Origin: JAEZBP01 sp963832725
GTDB lineage: Bacteria > Myxococcota_A > Polyangia > Polyangiales > Sandaracinaceae
Assembly (NCBI GenBank): GCA_963832725.1
Contig: CAWHVG010000005.1
Span: 62,001-126,000 of the forward strand
Reading direction: 5' to 3'
Length of the DNA stretch: 64,000 nucleotides
Part shown: piece by piece, positions 8,889-17,014 of the stretch
Position numbering within the stretch: the first letter of the stretch is position 1
How the letters are laid out: each line of letters opens with the position of its first letter
Notes under the pieces: generated by a model
What the model was told of the DNA's origin: nothing
Seen by the model: the letters and a program-made list of their open reading frames with translations, nothing else
Database searches by the model: none
Made by a program: the position numbers and the translations under genes

Positions 8889-9719
8889 ATGCCGGAGCTG
8901 CCCGAAGTCGAGCACGCACGCCGCCTGCTCGAGCGCGCCGCCGTGGGACGACGGATCGACGACGCCTGCTGTGCGGACGACCCGTTCGTGTTCGCGGATG
9001 GCCCGGCCCGCGTGGCGGAGACGCTCGAGGGCCGGCGCATCGAGGCCGCCTGCCGGCACGGGAAGTGGCTCTGGCTCGTGCTGGACCGACCGCCGCATCC
9101 CCTCTTCCATCTCGGGATGACGGGAGGCTGGCGGACACGCGAGGAACCGCCGCTCCGCCTGCGGACCGCGCCCGAAGTGAAAGACGCCGCGCGGTGGCCG
9201 CCCCGCTTCGCGAAGCTCGAGCTGACGCTCGACGACGGTCGTTCCCTCGCCTTCACCAACATCCGCCGCCTCGGTCGCGTCCTCCTCCGAGACGAGCCGC
9301 GGTCCGCGCCACCGCTCTCGGAGCTCGGGTTCGATCCGCTGAACGAGATGCCCGCACTCGCTGCGTTCCGAGGGCTCTGGGCGCGCCGGCGCGGCGCGAT
9401 CAAGGGCGTCCTGCTCGACCAAGGGTTCGCCGCGGGCGTCGGCAACTGGGTCGCGGACGAGGTCCTCTACCAGGCGCGCCTGGACCCGCGCCGGCGCGCC
9501 GAGTCCCTCGACGACGCCGAGGTGAAGCGACTGCGCGCGAAGCTCGCCCACGTGATCGGGGTCGCGGTCGACGCTGACGCCGACGCCGAGCGCTACCCGC
9601 GCGGGTGGCTCTTTCACCGTCGGTGGGAGAAGGGGCAGCGGACGAACGCGGGCGAACCGATCGAGCACGTGACCATCGCCGGCCGCACGACCGCCTGGGT
9701 TCCGACCCGTCAGGGCTGA
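8889..9719 (+). CDS. mutM: Fpg/Nei-family DNA glycosylase, zincless
   Basis: The protein has 276 residues and begins MPELPEVE, so Pro1 and Glu2 of the catalytic end are present after Met removal. The H2TH region is clear (GVGNWVADEVLYQARLDP, residues 180-198). The usual C-terminal four-cysteine zinc finger is missing. Instead the tail reads HRRWEKGQ...GRTTAWVPTRQ, the zincless finger known from plant, fungal and some bacterial Fpg proteins. It should remove oxidised purines and nick the abasic site. It is a single gene just downstream of the tRNA-like cluster, with no obvious operon partner. Confidence 0.85.
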   Translation: MPELPEVEHARRLLERAAVGRRIDDACCADDPFVFADGPARVAETLEGRRIEAACRHGKWLWLVLDRPPHPLFHLGMTGGWRTREEPPLRLRTAPEVKDAARWPPRFAKLELTLDDGRSLAFTNIRRLGRVLLRDEPRSAPPLSELGFDPLNEMPALAAFRGLWARRRGAIKGVLLDQGFAAGVGNWVADEVLYQARLDPRRRAESLDDAEVKRLRAKLAHVIGVAVDADADAERYPRGWLFHRRWEKGQRTNAGEPIEHVTIAGRTTAWVPTRQG

Positions 9720-9838
9720 GCACGCGGCGCGCGGCACCCGGGGCAGTGCCTCTCCGCTGGGCCGGCGCCGAGGCGTTCACGGAGCCTCCGGTAGGTGGTG
9801 CGATGGCGCGCGGGGTGGGCGATACTCGCGGCCGCTCC

Positions 9839-11356
9839 ATGCGGACCCTCCGGCCGGCGTTCGGGACGCGCGCACTCGCCACGGCGCTGGTCGCGTCCGC
9901 GCTGGCGCTCTCGTGCGGCCACCCCGAGTCGGGCCTCGAACGCGTCCGTCGCACCGGCGTGCTGCGCTGGGGCGGCGACATCCAGGGTGGCGAGCCCTAC
10001 GTCTACGAGGATCCCGCGCATCCGGAGCGCCTGGTCGGGTTCGAGGTCGACCTCGCCGACGCCATCGCGCGGCGGATGGGCGTGCGGGCCGAGCTCGTGC
10101 AGCAGGACTGGTCCAACCTGTTGCCGGGGCTCGAGCGCCGGAGCTACGACATCGCGATGAACGGCCTCGAGGTGACGCCCGCGCGCGCCGGCACCGTCCT
10201 CTTCACCAGGCCCTACTTCATCTTCAGCGAGCAGCTCGTGGTCCGCCGAGACCAGACCGACGTGCGCGACCTCGAGAGCCTGCGCGGCCGGCGCGTCGGG
10301 ACCCTCGCGGCCTCGCTCGGCTGGGATCTCCTGCAGCAGAGCGGCGCCCGTCCCGTCGCCTACGACGGGGTCGAGGAGCCCTACTCCGATCTGATGGTCG
10401 GGCGCGTGGACGGAGTGCTCCTCGACGACATCATCGCGGGCCGCTACGGGCTGGTCCGCCCCGAGCTGCGCCTCGCTTCGGAGGTGGCCGACGGCTACTA
10501 CGCCGTCGCCGTGAAGCCGGGCGACGAGGCGCTGCGCGACGCGGTCGACGACGCCATCGCCGAGCTGGCGCGGAGCGGCGAGCTCCGAAGGATCCTCGCG
10601 CGTTGGGACATCGACTCGCCACGCCAGGCGCGCCTCGCCCGATGGACCGACGAGGACACCGAGGCGATGCTGCGAGCGCGCTCCACCGCGACCTTCGGCT
10701 TCGGGCACGTGCTCCTCTTCTTGCAGGGCGCGCTGGTCACGTTGCTGGTCTCGCTCGCCGCGATGTGCATCGCCGCCCTGCTCGGCGTCGCGTTGGCGCT
10801 CGGTCGTCGCTACGGACCGCGCTGGCTCTCGCTGGTGGTGACGGCCTACGTCGAGCTCTTCCGCGGCACGCCGGTGCTCTTGCAGCTCTTCCTCCTCTAC
10901 TACGGCGTCATGCACTGGCTGCGCGCGGCCATCGGCACCGATGCGGGCGTGGAGTACGAGGCGCTGGTCGCGGCGGTGCTCGGCCTCGGTCTGAACTACG
11001 CCGCCTACGAAGCGGAGATCTTCCGCGCCGGACTGAACGCCGTGCCCGCCGACCAGCTGGAGGCGGCGCATACGCTCGGAATGTCCACCCGCCTCGCCGT
11101 GCGGCGGATCGTGCTGCCGCAAGCCGCGCGCGTCGCCCTCCCCGGCGTGACCAACGACTTCATCTCGCTGCTGAAGGACAGCTCCCTCGTCAGCGTGATC
11201 ACCGTGGTCGAGCTGACCAAGCGGATGCAGATCACCGCCATCGACGTGCGGAGCTGGGCGGTCCCCGGCCTGCTCTGCGCCGCGCTCTACCTGGCCATGA
11301 GCTATCCGCTCTCGCGACTGAGCCTGCGCCTCGAGAAGAAGCTGGAGGGCGGATGA
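9839..11356 (+). CDS. polar amino-acid ABC importer, fused binding protein and permease
   Basis: The protein has 505 residues from ATG 9839. A signal with a lipobox-like LALSC (residue 21-25) leads into a family-3 solute-binding domain (about 30-270) with GFEVDLADAIA and YDIAMNGLEVTPAR. A permease domain with several helices follows (285-500). The EAA loop (EAAHTLGMSTRLAVRRIVLP, near 407) that docks the ATPase is intact. Separate subunits are the norm; fusion of receptor to permease is known in Gram-positive GlnPQ systems. The ATPase gene overlaps by four bases (ATGA), so the pair is one transporter. Confidence 0.9.
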   Translation: MRTLRPAFGTRALATALVASALALSCGHPESGLERVRRTGVLRWGGDIQGGEPYVYEDPAHPERLVGFEVDLADAIARRMGVRAELVQQDWSNLLPGLERRSYDIAMNGLEVTPARAGTVLFTRPYFIFSEQLVVRRDQTDVRDLESLRGRRVGTLAASLGWDLLQQSGARPVAYDGVEEPYSDLMVGRVDGVLLDDIIAGRYGLVRPELRLASEVADGYYAVAVKPGDEALRDAVDDAIAELARSGELRRILARWDIDSPRQARLARWTDEDTEAMLRARSTATFGFGHVLLFLQGALVTLLVSLAAMCIAALLGVALALGRRYGPRWLSLVVTAYVELFRGTPVLLQLFLLYYGVMHWLRAAIGTDAGVEYEALVAAVLGLGLNYAAYEAEIFRAGLNAVPADQLEAAHTLGMSTRLAVRRIVLPQAARVALPGVTNDFISLLKDSSLVSVITVVELTKRMQITAIDVRSWAVPGLLCAALYLAMSYPLSRLSLRLEKKLEGG

Positions 11357-12084
11357 TCGAGGTACGCGACCTGCTCAAGCGCCGGGACGATCGCGTGATC
11401 CTCGGCGGCGTCTCGTTCGACGTCGCGGCGGGGCAGACCGCGGCCGTGGTCGGTCCGAGCGGAGGCGGGAAAACGACGCTGCTCCGTTGCCTGCACGGGC
11501 TGACGTCCTTCGACGCCGGACGGGTGCGGATCGGCGACGCGGAGCTCGGGCCGGGCGCGCTCGATGGACAGCGGAGCGCGCTAGCGGCCGTGCGCGCCAA
11601 GGCGGGGTTCGTCTTCCAACAGTGGCATCTCTTCCCGCACCTGAGCGCGCTCGAGAACGTGATCGAAGCGCCGATGCAGGTGCGCGGCGTGCCCAAGCGC
11701 GAGGCCGTCGCACGCGGAGAGGCGTTGCTCGATCGCGTCGGACTGATGCACCGCAAGGACGCCGCGCCGCGCTCGCTCTCGGGCGGCGAACAGCAGCGCG
11801 TCGCCATCGCCCGGGCCCTGGCGATGGAGCCGGAAGTGCTCTTGATGGACGAGCCGACCAGCGCCCTCGACCCGCAGCGCATCGGCGCGCTGATCGAGCT
11901 CCTGGCGGGCCTGACGGCGGGAGGTCTGACCCTCCTGATGGTCACCCACGACATCGACTTCGCACGGCGCTTGGCCGACCGCGCGCTCGTGCTCATCGAG
12001 GGCGAGATCGTCGAAGCTGGACCGGCGAATGCTGCGCTCGAGGACCCGGCGGATCCCCGCGTGCGCGCGTTCCTCGGACGGTGA
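11353..12084 (+). CDS. polar amino-acid ABC importer ATPase
   Basis: The protein has 243 residues. It has Walker A GPSGGGKTT, Q-loop FQQWHLFPH, signature LSGGEQQR, Walker B VLLMDEPTSALD and H-loop MVTHD. It has the GlnQ/HisP type layout and length. Its ATG overlaps the stop of the fused binding-protein/permease, giving a complete two-gene importer for a polar amino acid. The TGA stop lies inside the first unit of a tandem repeat (12081-12218). Confidence 0.92.
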   Translation: MIEVRDLLKRRDDRVILGGVSFDVAAGQTAAVVGPSGGGKTTLLRCLHGLTSFDAGRVRIGDAELGPGALDGQRSALAAVRAKAGFVFQQWHLFPHLSALENVIEAPMQVRGVPKREAVARGEALLDRVGLMHRKDAAPRSLSGGEQQRVAIARALAMEPEVLLMDEPTSALDPQRIGALIELLAGLTAGGLTLLMVTHDIDFARRLADRALVLIEGEIVEAGPANAALEDPADPRVRAFLGR

Positions 12085-12218
12085 GCGGCGGAGAGCTCGC
12101 GGCGCGCGAGGGTCCTGCCGGCCAGCAAGTGAGCGGCGGAGAGTGTCCTGCACCAGCCAGCAAGTGAGCGGCGGAGAGCTCGCCGCTCGCGGCGCGCGAG
12201 GGTCCTGCCGGCCAGCAA
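12081..12218 (+). repeat. three imperfect tandem units of 35-55 bp
   Basis: Each unit begins GTGAGCGGCGGAGAG and ends CCAGCAA: 12081-12128, 12129-12163 and 12164-12218. The middle one is shortened. The first unit contains the stop codon of the ABC ATPase gene. The array lies just before the first Rpn-transposase module. Confidence 0.6.
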
Positions 12219-12377
12219 GTGAGGGGGTCCCGCGGATTCGAGGTCGCTTACAACCCGACGCGCGACGCCGCCCTGGACGGGGTTCGAGCCCAGCGCAAGG
12301 GAAGCTCCGTCAGTCCGGGCGAGCTCGCACCGTCTCGATGAAGGTCCGATCGCGGACCCACCGGAAGCTCGCACCTC

Positions 12378-13397
12378 GTGACGATCCAAAAGGCACCGCA
12401 CGACACCTTGTTTCGCCTCGCGTTCGAGCAGGTACAGAACGCGGCGGGATTGCTGCAGGCGCTGCTGCCCGAGGAGCTGGTCGCGGCCGTCGACTGGAGC
12501 AGCTTGGCGCTCACCGACGGCAGCTACGTCGACCCCGAGCTGCGCACCCTCGAGAACGACCTCGTGTTCTCGGCTCGATTGCAGGGTCGGGAGGCGCTCT
12601 TCTACCTGCTCGTCGAGCACCAGAGCACGGCGGACTCGTGGATGGTCTGGCGGCTCTGGAGGTACGTGACCCGGACGCTCGAGCGCTGGATTCGCGATCA
12701 TCCTGAAGCGCGGCGGCTGCCCCTGGTGATCCCGCTCGTCATCTATCACGGCGCCCGTCCGTGGAACGCGCCGCGCTCCATTGCCGAGCTCTTCGACGTG
12801 GGCGCCCTCGAGGTCGAAGCGTTGGTGCCGCGCTTCACCTACATCCTCGACGACCTCACGCAGCTCGCTCCCGAAGAGCTCCGCGAGCGGGCTTTGCCGG
12901 CCTTCGGCGCGCTCGCCCTGTGGGCCCTGCAGAACGCCGCCACCGGAGAGTTCGCGCGCACCGTCGGCCTCGTCCGCAATCTCTTCGACGACGTCCACGC
13001 GAGCCAGAATGGGGCAGAGGCGTTGGGCGCCATCTTCCGCTATCTTTCCATCGTCATCGGAGACGACGACGGCAGCGTCGTCGACGAGGTGCTCGCCGAG
13101 CTCAGCGAGCCCGTTCGGGAGAACGCCATGTCACTCTACGACAAGCTCATCCAGCAGGGCGAAGCCAAGGGACGCGCCGAGGGAGAGGCAAAGGGGCGCG
13201 CCGAGGGAGAGGCCAAGGGAGAGGCAAAGGGAGAGGCAAAGGCACGCGTCGACGTCCTCTCCAAGCTGCTCCAGCTCAAGTTCGGCGCCCTGCCCGACGA
13301 CGTCGCCGATCGCATCCGGGGCGCTTCCATCGAAGAGCTCGACCTCTGGGTCGAGCGCGTGCTCGCCGCCGAGTCCCTCGACGACGTCTTGGCGTAG
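12378..13397 (+). CDS. Rpn-family PD-(D/E)XK nuclease (copy 1)
   Basis: The protein has 339 residues and starts at GTG 12378, the first start in the region conserved with copy 2. The N-terminal half is the Rpn/putative-transposase nuclease domain: HDTLFRLAFEQ, ENDLVFSARL (Asp61), LVEHQS (Glu80, Gln82). The C-terminal part has a helix with four-residue repeats (GEAK/GRAE, about seven units from residue 254), then a short domain ending SLDDVLA. Enterobacterial Rpn proteins are DNA nucleases acting as toxins with an antitoxin made from inside the same gene. An internal RBS and ATG at 13128 suggest the same here. It lies 101 bp upstream of a Y1 transposase gene. Confidence 0.85.
   Translation: MTIQKAPHDTLFRLAFEQVQNAAGLLQALLPEELVAAVDWSSLALTDGSYVDPELRTLENDLVFSARLQGREALFYLLVEHQSTADSWMVWRLWRYVTRTLERWIRDHPEARRLPLVIPLVIYHGARPWNAPRSIAELFDVGALEVEALVPRFTYILDDLTQLAPEELRERALPAFGALALWALQNAATGEFARTVGLVRNLFDDVHASQNGAEALGAIFRYLSIVIGDDDGSVVDEVLAELSEPVRENAMSLYDKLIQQGEAKGRAEGEAKGRAEGEAKGEAKGEAKARVDVLSKLLQLKFGALPDDVADRIRGASIEELDLWVERVLAAESLDDVLA
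13128..13397 (+). CDS. predicted internal RpnS-type product of rpn1
   Basis: An in-frame ATG at 13128 (MSLYDKLIQQGEAKG) is preceded by GGGAG six bases upstream. This is a far better ribosome binding site than the annotated gene start has. Translation would give an 89-residue protein consisting only of the repeat helix and C-terminal domain. The same arrangement is preserved in rpn2. In studied Rpn systems this short form blocks the full-length nuclease. Expression here is inferred. Confidence 0.5.
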   Translation: MSLYDKLIQQGEAKGRAEGEAKGRAEGEAKGEAKGEAKARVDVLSKLLQLKFGALPDDVADRIRGASIEELDLWVERVLAAESLDDVLA

Positions 13398-14072
13398 GCG
13401 TCGAGCGACCGGCGGCCGCCGGCGGATCGGCGGAGGGTTCGCCGATCTCGGCGCCTAAGTGTGCGGAACTACGTGCGGCCGATCCGGAACGGGCCGTGAT
13501 GACGGGGGCGGGCATGTCTCACCCCCGTCTCATCCGCCCCAAGGCCATCTACGCCATCTGCCGCCGCATCGAAGGCCGGCGCTTTCTGCTCCGGCCCGAC
13601 GACGAGCTGAACCAGCTCTTCACCTACCTGCTCGCGATCAGCGCGGAGGAGTTCGACGTCGAGGTGCACGTCGCGACCGTCATGTCGACGCACTTTCATC
13701 TCGTCGCGACCGTGCCGGACGAGAACGTGAGCGACTTCATGCACCGCCTCGACCTTCGGCTCGCGCTCGCCCTGCAGGTCTTGCGTCGGTACGTGCGGGG
13801 CGTCGTCTGGGAGCCGGGCGCGCTCAGCATCGTCGAGCTGAAGACGACCGAGGCCGTGGTCGAGCAGATCGCCTACGCGATCACGAATCCGGTCAAGGCG
13901 GGGCTCGTAAAGTCCGCTTCATTCTGCCTCCTTTGGGGAAACGTCCGGAATCATTAGAGTCCGAGCATCGCGTGTATTTCGACACGGGCGACCGCGACGG
14001 CGCGGGCGTGTGCGGACGGCGTCCTGCACGGCGGATTGCTCGAGATCGGCGGCAAGGATCTGCCATGGAGCG

Positions 14073-16016
14073 TCAAAGACGACTTGGCGTGCCGGAAGAA
14101 TCCCACGCTTGATAAGCCCTCGGATCACATGATTCGTGACGCCAAGCTTCTCCGCCGCCTCGTTCATCGTGAGACATTCGCCGGTCTTGATGGCGGAGTC
14201 GAAATTTGGGGATCTTGTTCTTTATTCGGAACGATGCCACTCGCTTCGACGTCCATGTATTGCCTGTGCCGGTCTTTACGCCACGGCGATTCAGCGCTCG
14301 AGCGATTTCCTCATCGCGCCAACGGTTTGCCATCTCCCGGATGAGCTGCTCCGCTTCGACGGGCGTCTGCCTGCCGTGCTCGCCCGCACGAAGCAAAGGA
14401 ACACGAACTTTGGAGTGTTGGCCGCCACGCCAATGGATCACAAAAGACACCTCACCAAGTTCGCGGTCCGTACTGACCACGATCTCATCGATGAGTGCTC
14501 GCACGAGGCGCTGCTTCGTACGCATATCGACCGCTGGCGAGTTCCACACAGCCTCAAGGTCGCTTGCTAGGGTCAACAGTGACTCGAACGAGATCGCGCT
14601 GGTCTGTTTCTCGACGGGCGCCGCAAGTCGCGCTTGACATTCCTGCAGTCGGGTAAGCGCCGCATTCCAGCGGGCCTCGAGCTCGGTCGCCACGAGACGA
14701 TTGGCCGGATCGACGGCCTCGTACCGGCGGGCGGCGAGACCCGCCTCGTATTCCGCCTGCTGCACCTCGAGCTCAAGCGCCCGTCGTCTCTCGTCGAACT
14801 GCGCCTGGATTTCTTTCTGCGCCATGACGGCAGCTTCCACGGCGGTCGGCTGAACGGCAAGCAGCAACTCCCGCGCGATCGTCTCGTCCGGGCGACGGAT
14901 CCCAACGGCGAGGCAGAGGGTGCCCTGCCCGGTGGAAGCCCGCAGCCTGCACACATAGCGCGCAGCGACTCCGCCCGCGTACGCGACGGTGAGCATCCGT
15001 CCGCAGCGGCTGCACCGCAGCATGCCCGACAGCAGAGCGCGGCCGCCGCGCCCTGACTTCGCGCTGCCGGCGGGTTTGCAGTACGTATTTCGCGCCAACT
15101 TGTCTTGATTTAGCTCGAACTGATCCCATGTGATATAGGCGTCATGATGATCGCGAATTAGAGCCGTCCATCGGTCACGGTCCCTTCGGTGTCCATTTGT
15201 CTTGCGTACAACGCCGTCCTTCAGAGCTGTTCGTGTCTCGGTCTTACCGTACGCGTAAGCGCCGGCATAGAACGGATTCTTGAGAATCGCTAGGATGCTA
15301 TCCTGTACTGGAGTTCGCCACAGCAACGAACCGTTCGCTTTCCCCGTTCGACGTGATGGCAACGAGATTCCCTCTCGCTGCATGTGCAACATCACTTGGC
15401 GGCCGCTTCCAAGACGCGTAAACAGTCGAAAGACACACCGCACTGCGTCTTGCACCCGAAGATCGGGATCCATCATCAGGCCGAGATCACTCCAGATGTA
15501 GCCCACAGGCACAGCAACGCGCATCTCTCCGCGTCGCACCTTCGCGAGAGCGCCCTCCTTCATACGACTCCGGAGGAGTGTCAGCTCGAACTCGCTCATC
15601 GTTCCCTTGAGCCCGAGCAGGAGTCTGTCGTTAGGCGCCGCTGGGTCGTAGCAGCCATCATTGTCGACGACGCGCACATCCATGAGCCCACAGAGTTCAA
15701 GCAACTGATGCCATTCACGCCCGTTTCGGGCCAGCCGCGATGCCTCGAGACAGAAGACGGCCCCGATTGCGCCGTCGCAGATCTGCGCGATCACCGCGCG
15801 GAAGCCCGGACGTTCGGTCGTTCCGCCGGCAGAACGTCCCAAGTCTTCGTCGACGACGGCCACGTCCCGGAAGCCGTAGGCGCGCGCGAGCTCGACGAGC
15901 TCGTACTGGCGGCGTGTGCTCTCTAGATTCTGCTCTACTTGCGCCGTCGTGGACTGTCGCACGTAGACGAGCGCGCGACGGTCCAACACGCTGGCAGGCA
16001 GGTCACCTCGCGTCAT
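14073..16016 (-). CDS. large serine recombinase
   Basis: The open frame gives 647 residues. The resolvase domain is at 15-160 with Ser22 in YVRQST and EASRLARN. A recombinase domain follows (NPFYAGAYAYG), then a zinc ribbon (CSRCG...YVCR, near 340-370) and a coiled coil (about 400-450). After IPKF the frame goes astray; the homologous ending, an HTH-like EAAEKLGVTNHVIRGLIKRG segment, lies in another frame and stops at 13919, 12 bp from the element end. One extra T in AAATTT near 14210 explains this, so the true product is probably about 698 residues. Confidence 0.85.
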   Translation of the reverse strand: MTRGDLPASVLDRRALVYVRQSTTAQVEQNLESTRRQYELVELARAYGFRDVAVVDEDLGRSAGGTTERPGFRAVIAQICDGAIGAVFCLEASRLARNGREWHQLLELCGLMDVRVVDNDGCYDPAAPNDRLLLGLKGTMSEFELTLLRSRMKEGALAKVRRGEMRVAVPVGYIWSDLGLMMDPDLRVQDAVRCVFRLFTRLGSGRQVMLHMQREGISLPSRRTGKANGSLLWRTPVQDSILAILKNPFYAGAYAYGKTETRTALKDGVVRKTNGHRRDRDRWTALIRDHHDAYITWDQFELNQDKLARNTYCKPAGSAKSGRGGRALLSGMLRCSRCGRMLTVAYAGGVAARYVCRLRASTGQGTLCLAVGIRRPDETIARELLLAVQPTAVEAAVMAQKEIQAQFDERRRALELEVQQAEYEAGLAARRYEAVDPANRLVATELEARWNAALTRLQECQARLAAPVEKQTSAISFESLLTLASDLEAVWNSPAVDMRTKQRLVRALIDEIVVSTDRELGEVSFVIHWRGGQHSKVRVPLLRAGEHGRQTPVEAEQLIREMANRWRDEEIARALNRRGVKTGTGNTWTSKRVASFRIKNKIPKFRLRHQDRRMSHDERGGGEAWRHESCDPRAYQAWDSSGTPSRL

Positions 16017-16188
16017 CGATCGCCTCCTCGGCGTTTGAGCGATGGGCGGCCAACAGAACCTGGGCGACAGCCGCCACGGCGCGCGTCCGTGCGTCAGCGT
16101 CCATGTGCTCCATCGGCCCCTCCTCGGTCAGCGCCAGCGTCAGCTGGTCTCGCGACCGGGGTTTCCGTACACGTTCCTGCGTTTTCAT
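16003..16188 (-). CDS. small protein upstream of the serine recombinase
   Basis: This is 61 residues from ATG 16188, which has GGAGG at good spacing. It overlaps the recombinase start by 14 bp, so translation is probably coupled. It is basic at the N-terminus (KTQERVRKPRSR) and helical after that, with no known domain. Small basic partners are common in serine-recombinase elements, but this one's role is unknown. Confidence 0.5.
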   Translation of the reverse strand: MKTQERVRKPRSRDQLTLALTEEGPMEHMDADARTRAVAAVAQVLLAAHRSNAEEAIDDAR

Positions 16189-16384
16189 GGCCAACCTCCG
16201 GCGGTCCCTCTGATGGACCGCCGGCGCGATCAGACGCCAGCGCTCGCAACAGATCACGAAGATCTGCAAGCGCCGCGAGCGACGCACACCTCGCGCCGAG
16301 CTTCATCTCGGCACACTTGACCCGATCGAACATCCACTCCGGGATGCATGCTCGGTCGCCCGGCGCGATCTCGCAGACGAACAC
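16094..16384 (-). CDS. small accessory protein, resembles Y4bD/Y4pK-type partners
   Basis: The coding character begins upstream of ATG 16384: the frame reads KVHYPWHPAHGEEL and LELRDGEAVFVCEI back to about 16461, close to the element end, but has no standard start there. The VHYPWHPxxGEEL opening and short length fit the small DUF5372-like proteins found beside recombinases in related elements. The last 30 residues overlap the 61-residue gene in another frame and look non-homologous, so the true end may be earlier, after a frame slip. Confidence 0.45.
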   Translation of the reverse strand: MFVCEIAPGDRACIPEWMFDRVKCAEMKLGARCASLAALADLRDLLRALASDRAGGPSEGPPEVGHENAGTCTETPVARPADAGADRGGADGAHGR

Positions 16385-17014
16385 GGCTTCGCCGTCGCGC
16401 AGCTCCAGCCGCTCTATGAAGAGCTCTTCGCCGTGCGCGGGGTGCCAGGGGTAGTGAACCTTGGCGCGAAATCCGACACGGGCACTATGCCGGGGGTTTG
16501 GTGTTCGCGGCCCGCGAATGGCCGGGCGTGACCGCGGCCGTCGAGGACATCGGGCGGCGCGTGCTCGCGGCGAAGAGGCCGACCTTCTTCTTCAGCGACA
16601 AGTGGCCCGAGCGCGCGTCCGTGCGGCTGGTGCTGCCGGCGTGCCTGCGGGCGCTGGGCGAAGAGGAAGCCTACGAGCGGCTGTCGGCGGAGCTCGAGCT
16701 GCAAGAGGAGCTGGCGCGCGAGTACGTCAGGAAAAACGGCTGGAAGGTGCTCGGACGGGTCGGCGCGAAGAACGTGTCGCCCTACCGCTGCGCCAAGAGC
16801 TGGCGGGAGCTCGGCAAGCTCGTCCCGCACATCGCCGCGGGTCGCGGGCAGAAGGAAGCGCGGCTCGCTGCCATCGCCGAGCTGAAGCGCCTTCCGCGCC
16901 GCTCATCGGGAGGCCAAGCGCCGGTGGATGGACGGCGACCGCGAAGCCGTCTTCCCGGCAGGAACGTATTGGATGCGGGTCCATCACGGCGCCACCGTCG
17001 CCGCCTTCTGCTGA

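Larger units (their letters stand above)
13907..16502 (-). mobile_element. serine-recombinase element inserted in the Y1 transposase gene
   Basis: Comparison with the uninterrupted paralogue at 27531-28451 gives exact ends. The host reads ...GGGCTC-GT-AAAGTCC at the left junction and ...GGGTTTG-GT-GTTCGCGG at the right. The intact site is GGGCTC-GT-GTTCGCGG. A GT dinucleotide is present at both ends, as expected for a serine recombinase with a 2-bp crossover. The element is about 2.6 kb and carries a large recombinase and two small genes on the minus strand; no other cargo is seen. Confidence 0.8.
13499..17014 (+). pseudogene. Y1 (HUH) transposase copy 1, split by an insertion
   Basis: Residues 1-137 are encoded at 13499-13908 and include the HFH metal-binding pair (STHFHLVATV) and the catalytic-Tyr region IAYAITNPVKAGL. 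A 2.6-kb serine-recombinase element interrupts the codon after GL. The rest resumes at 16503 (FAAREWPGVTAAVED...). A further one-base insertion between about 16887 and 16911, relative to copy 3, shifts the last 45 codons; the homologous stop is at 17014. Joined, it would be about 306 residues, like copies 2 and 3. It is inactive as it stands. Confidence 0.8.

Noticed and set aside
8588..9737. Long minus-strand frames with SDSNRH and PPADWAT motifs
   Set aside because: These are the well-known false proteins read antisense through tRNA genes; they support the tRNA-like calls instead.
12081..12218. Possible CRISPR array
   Set aside because: Units are of unequal length with no unique spacers and no cas genes are in the window; no CRISPR was found anywhere.
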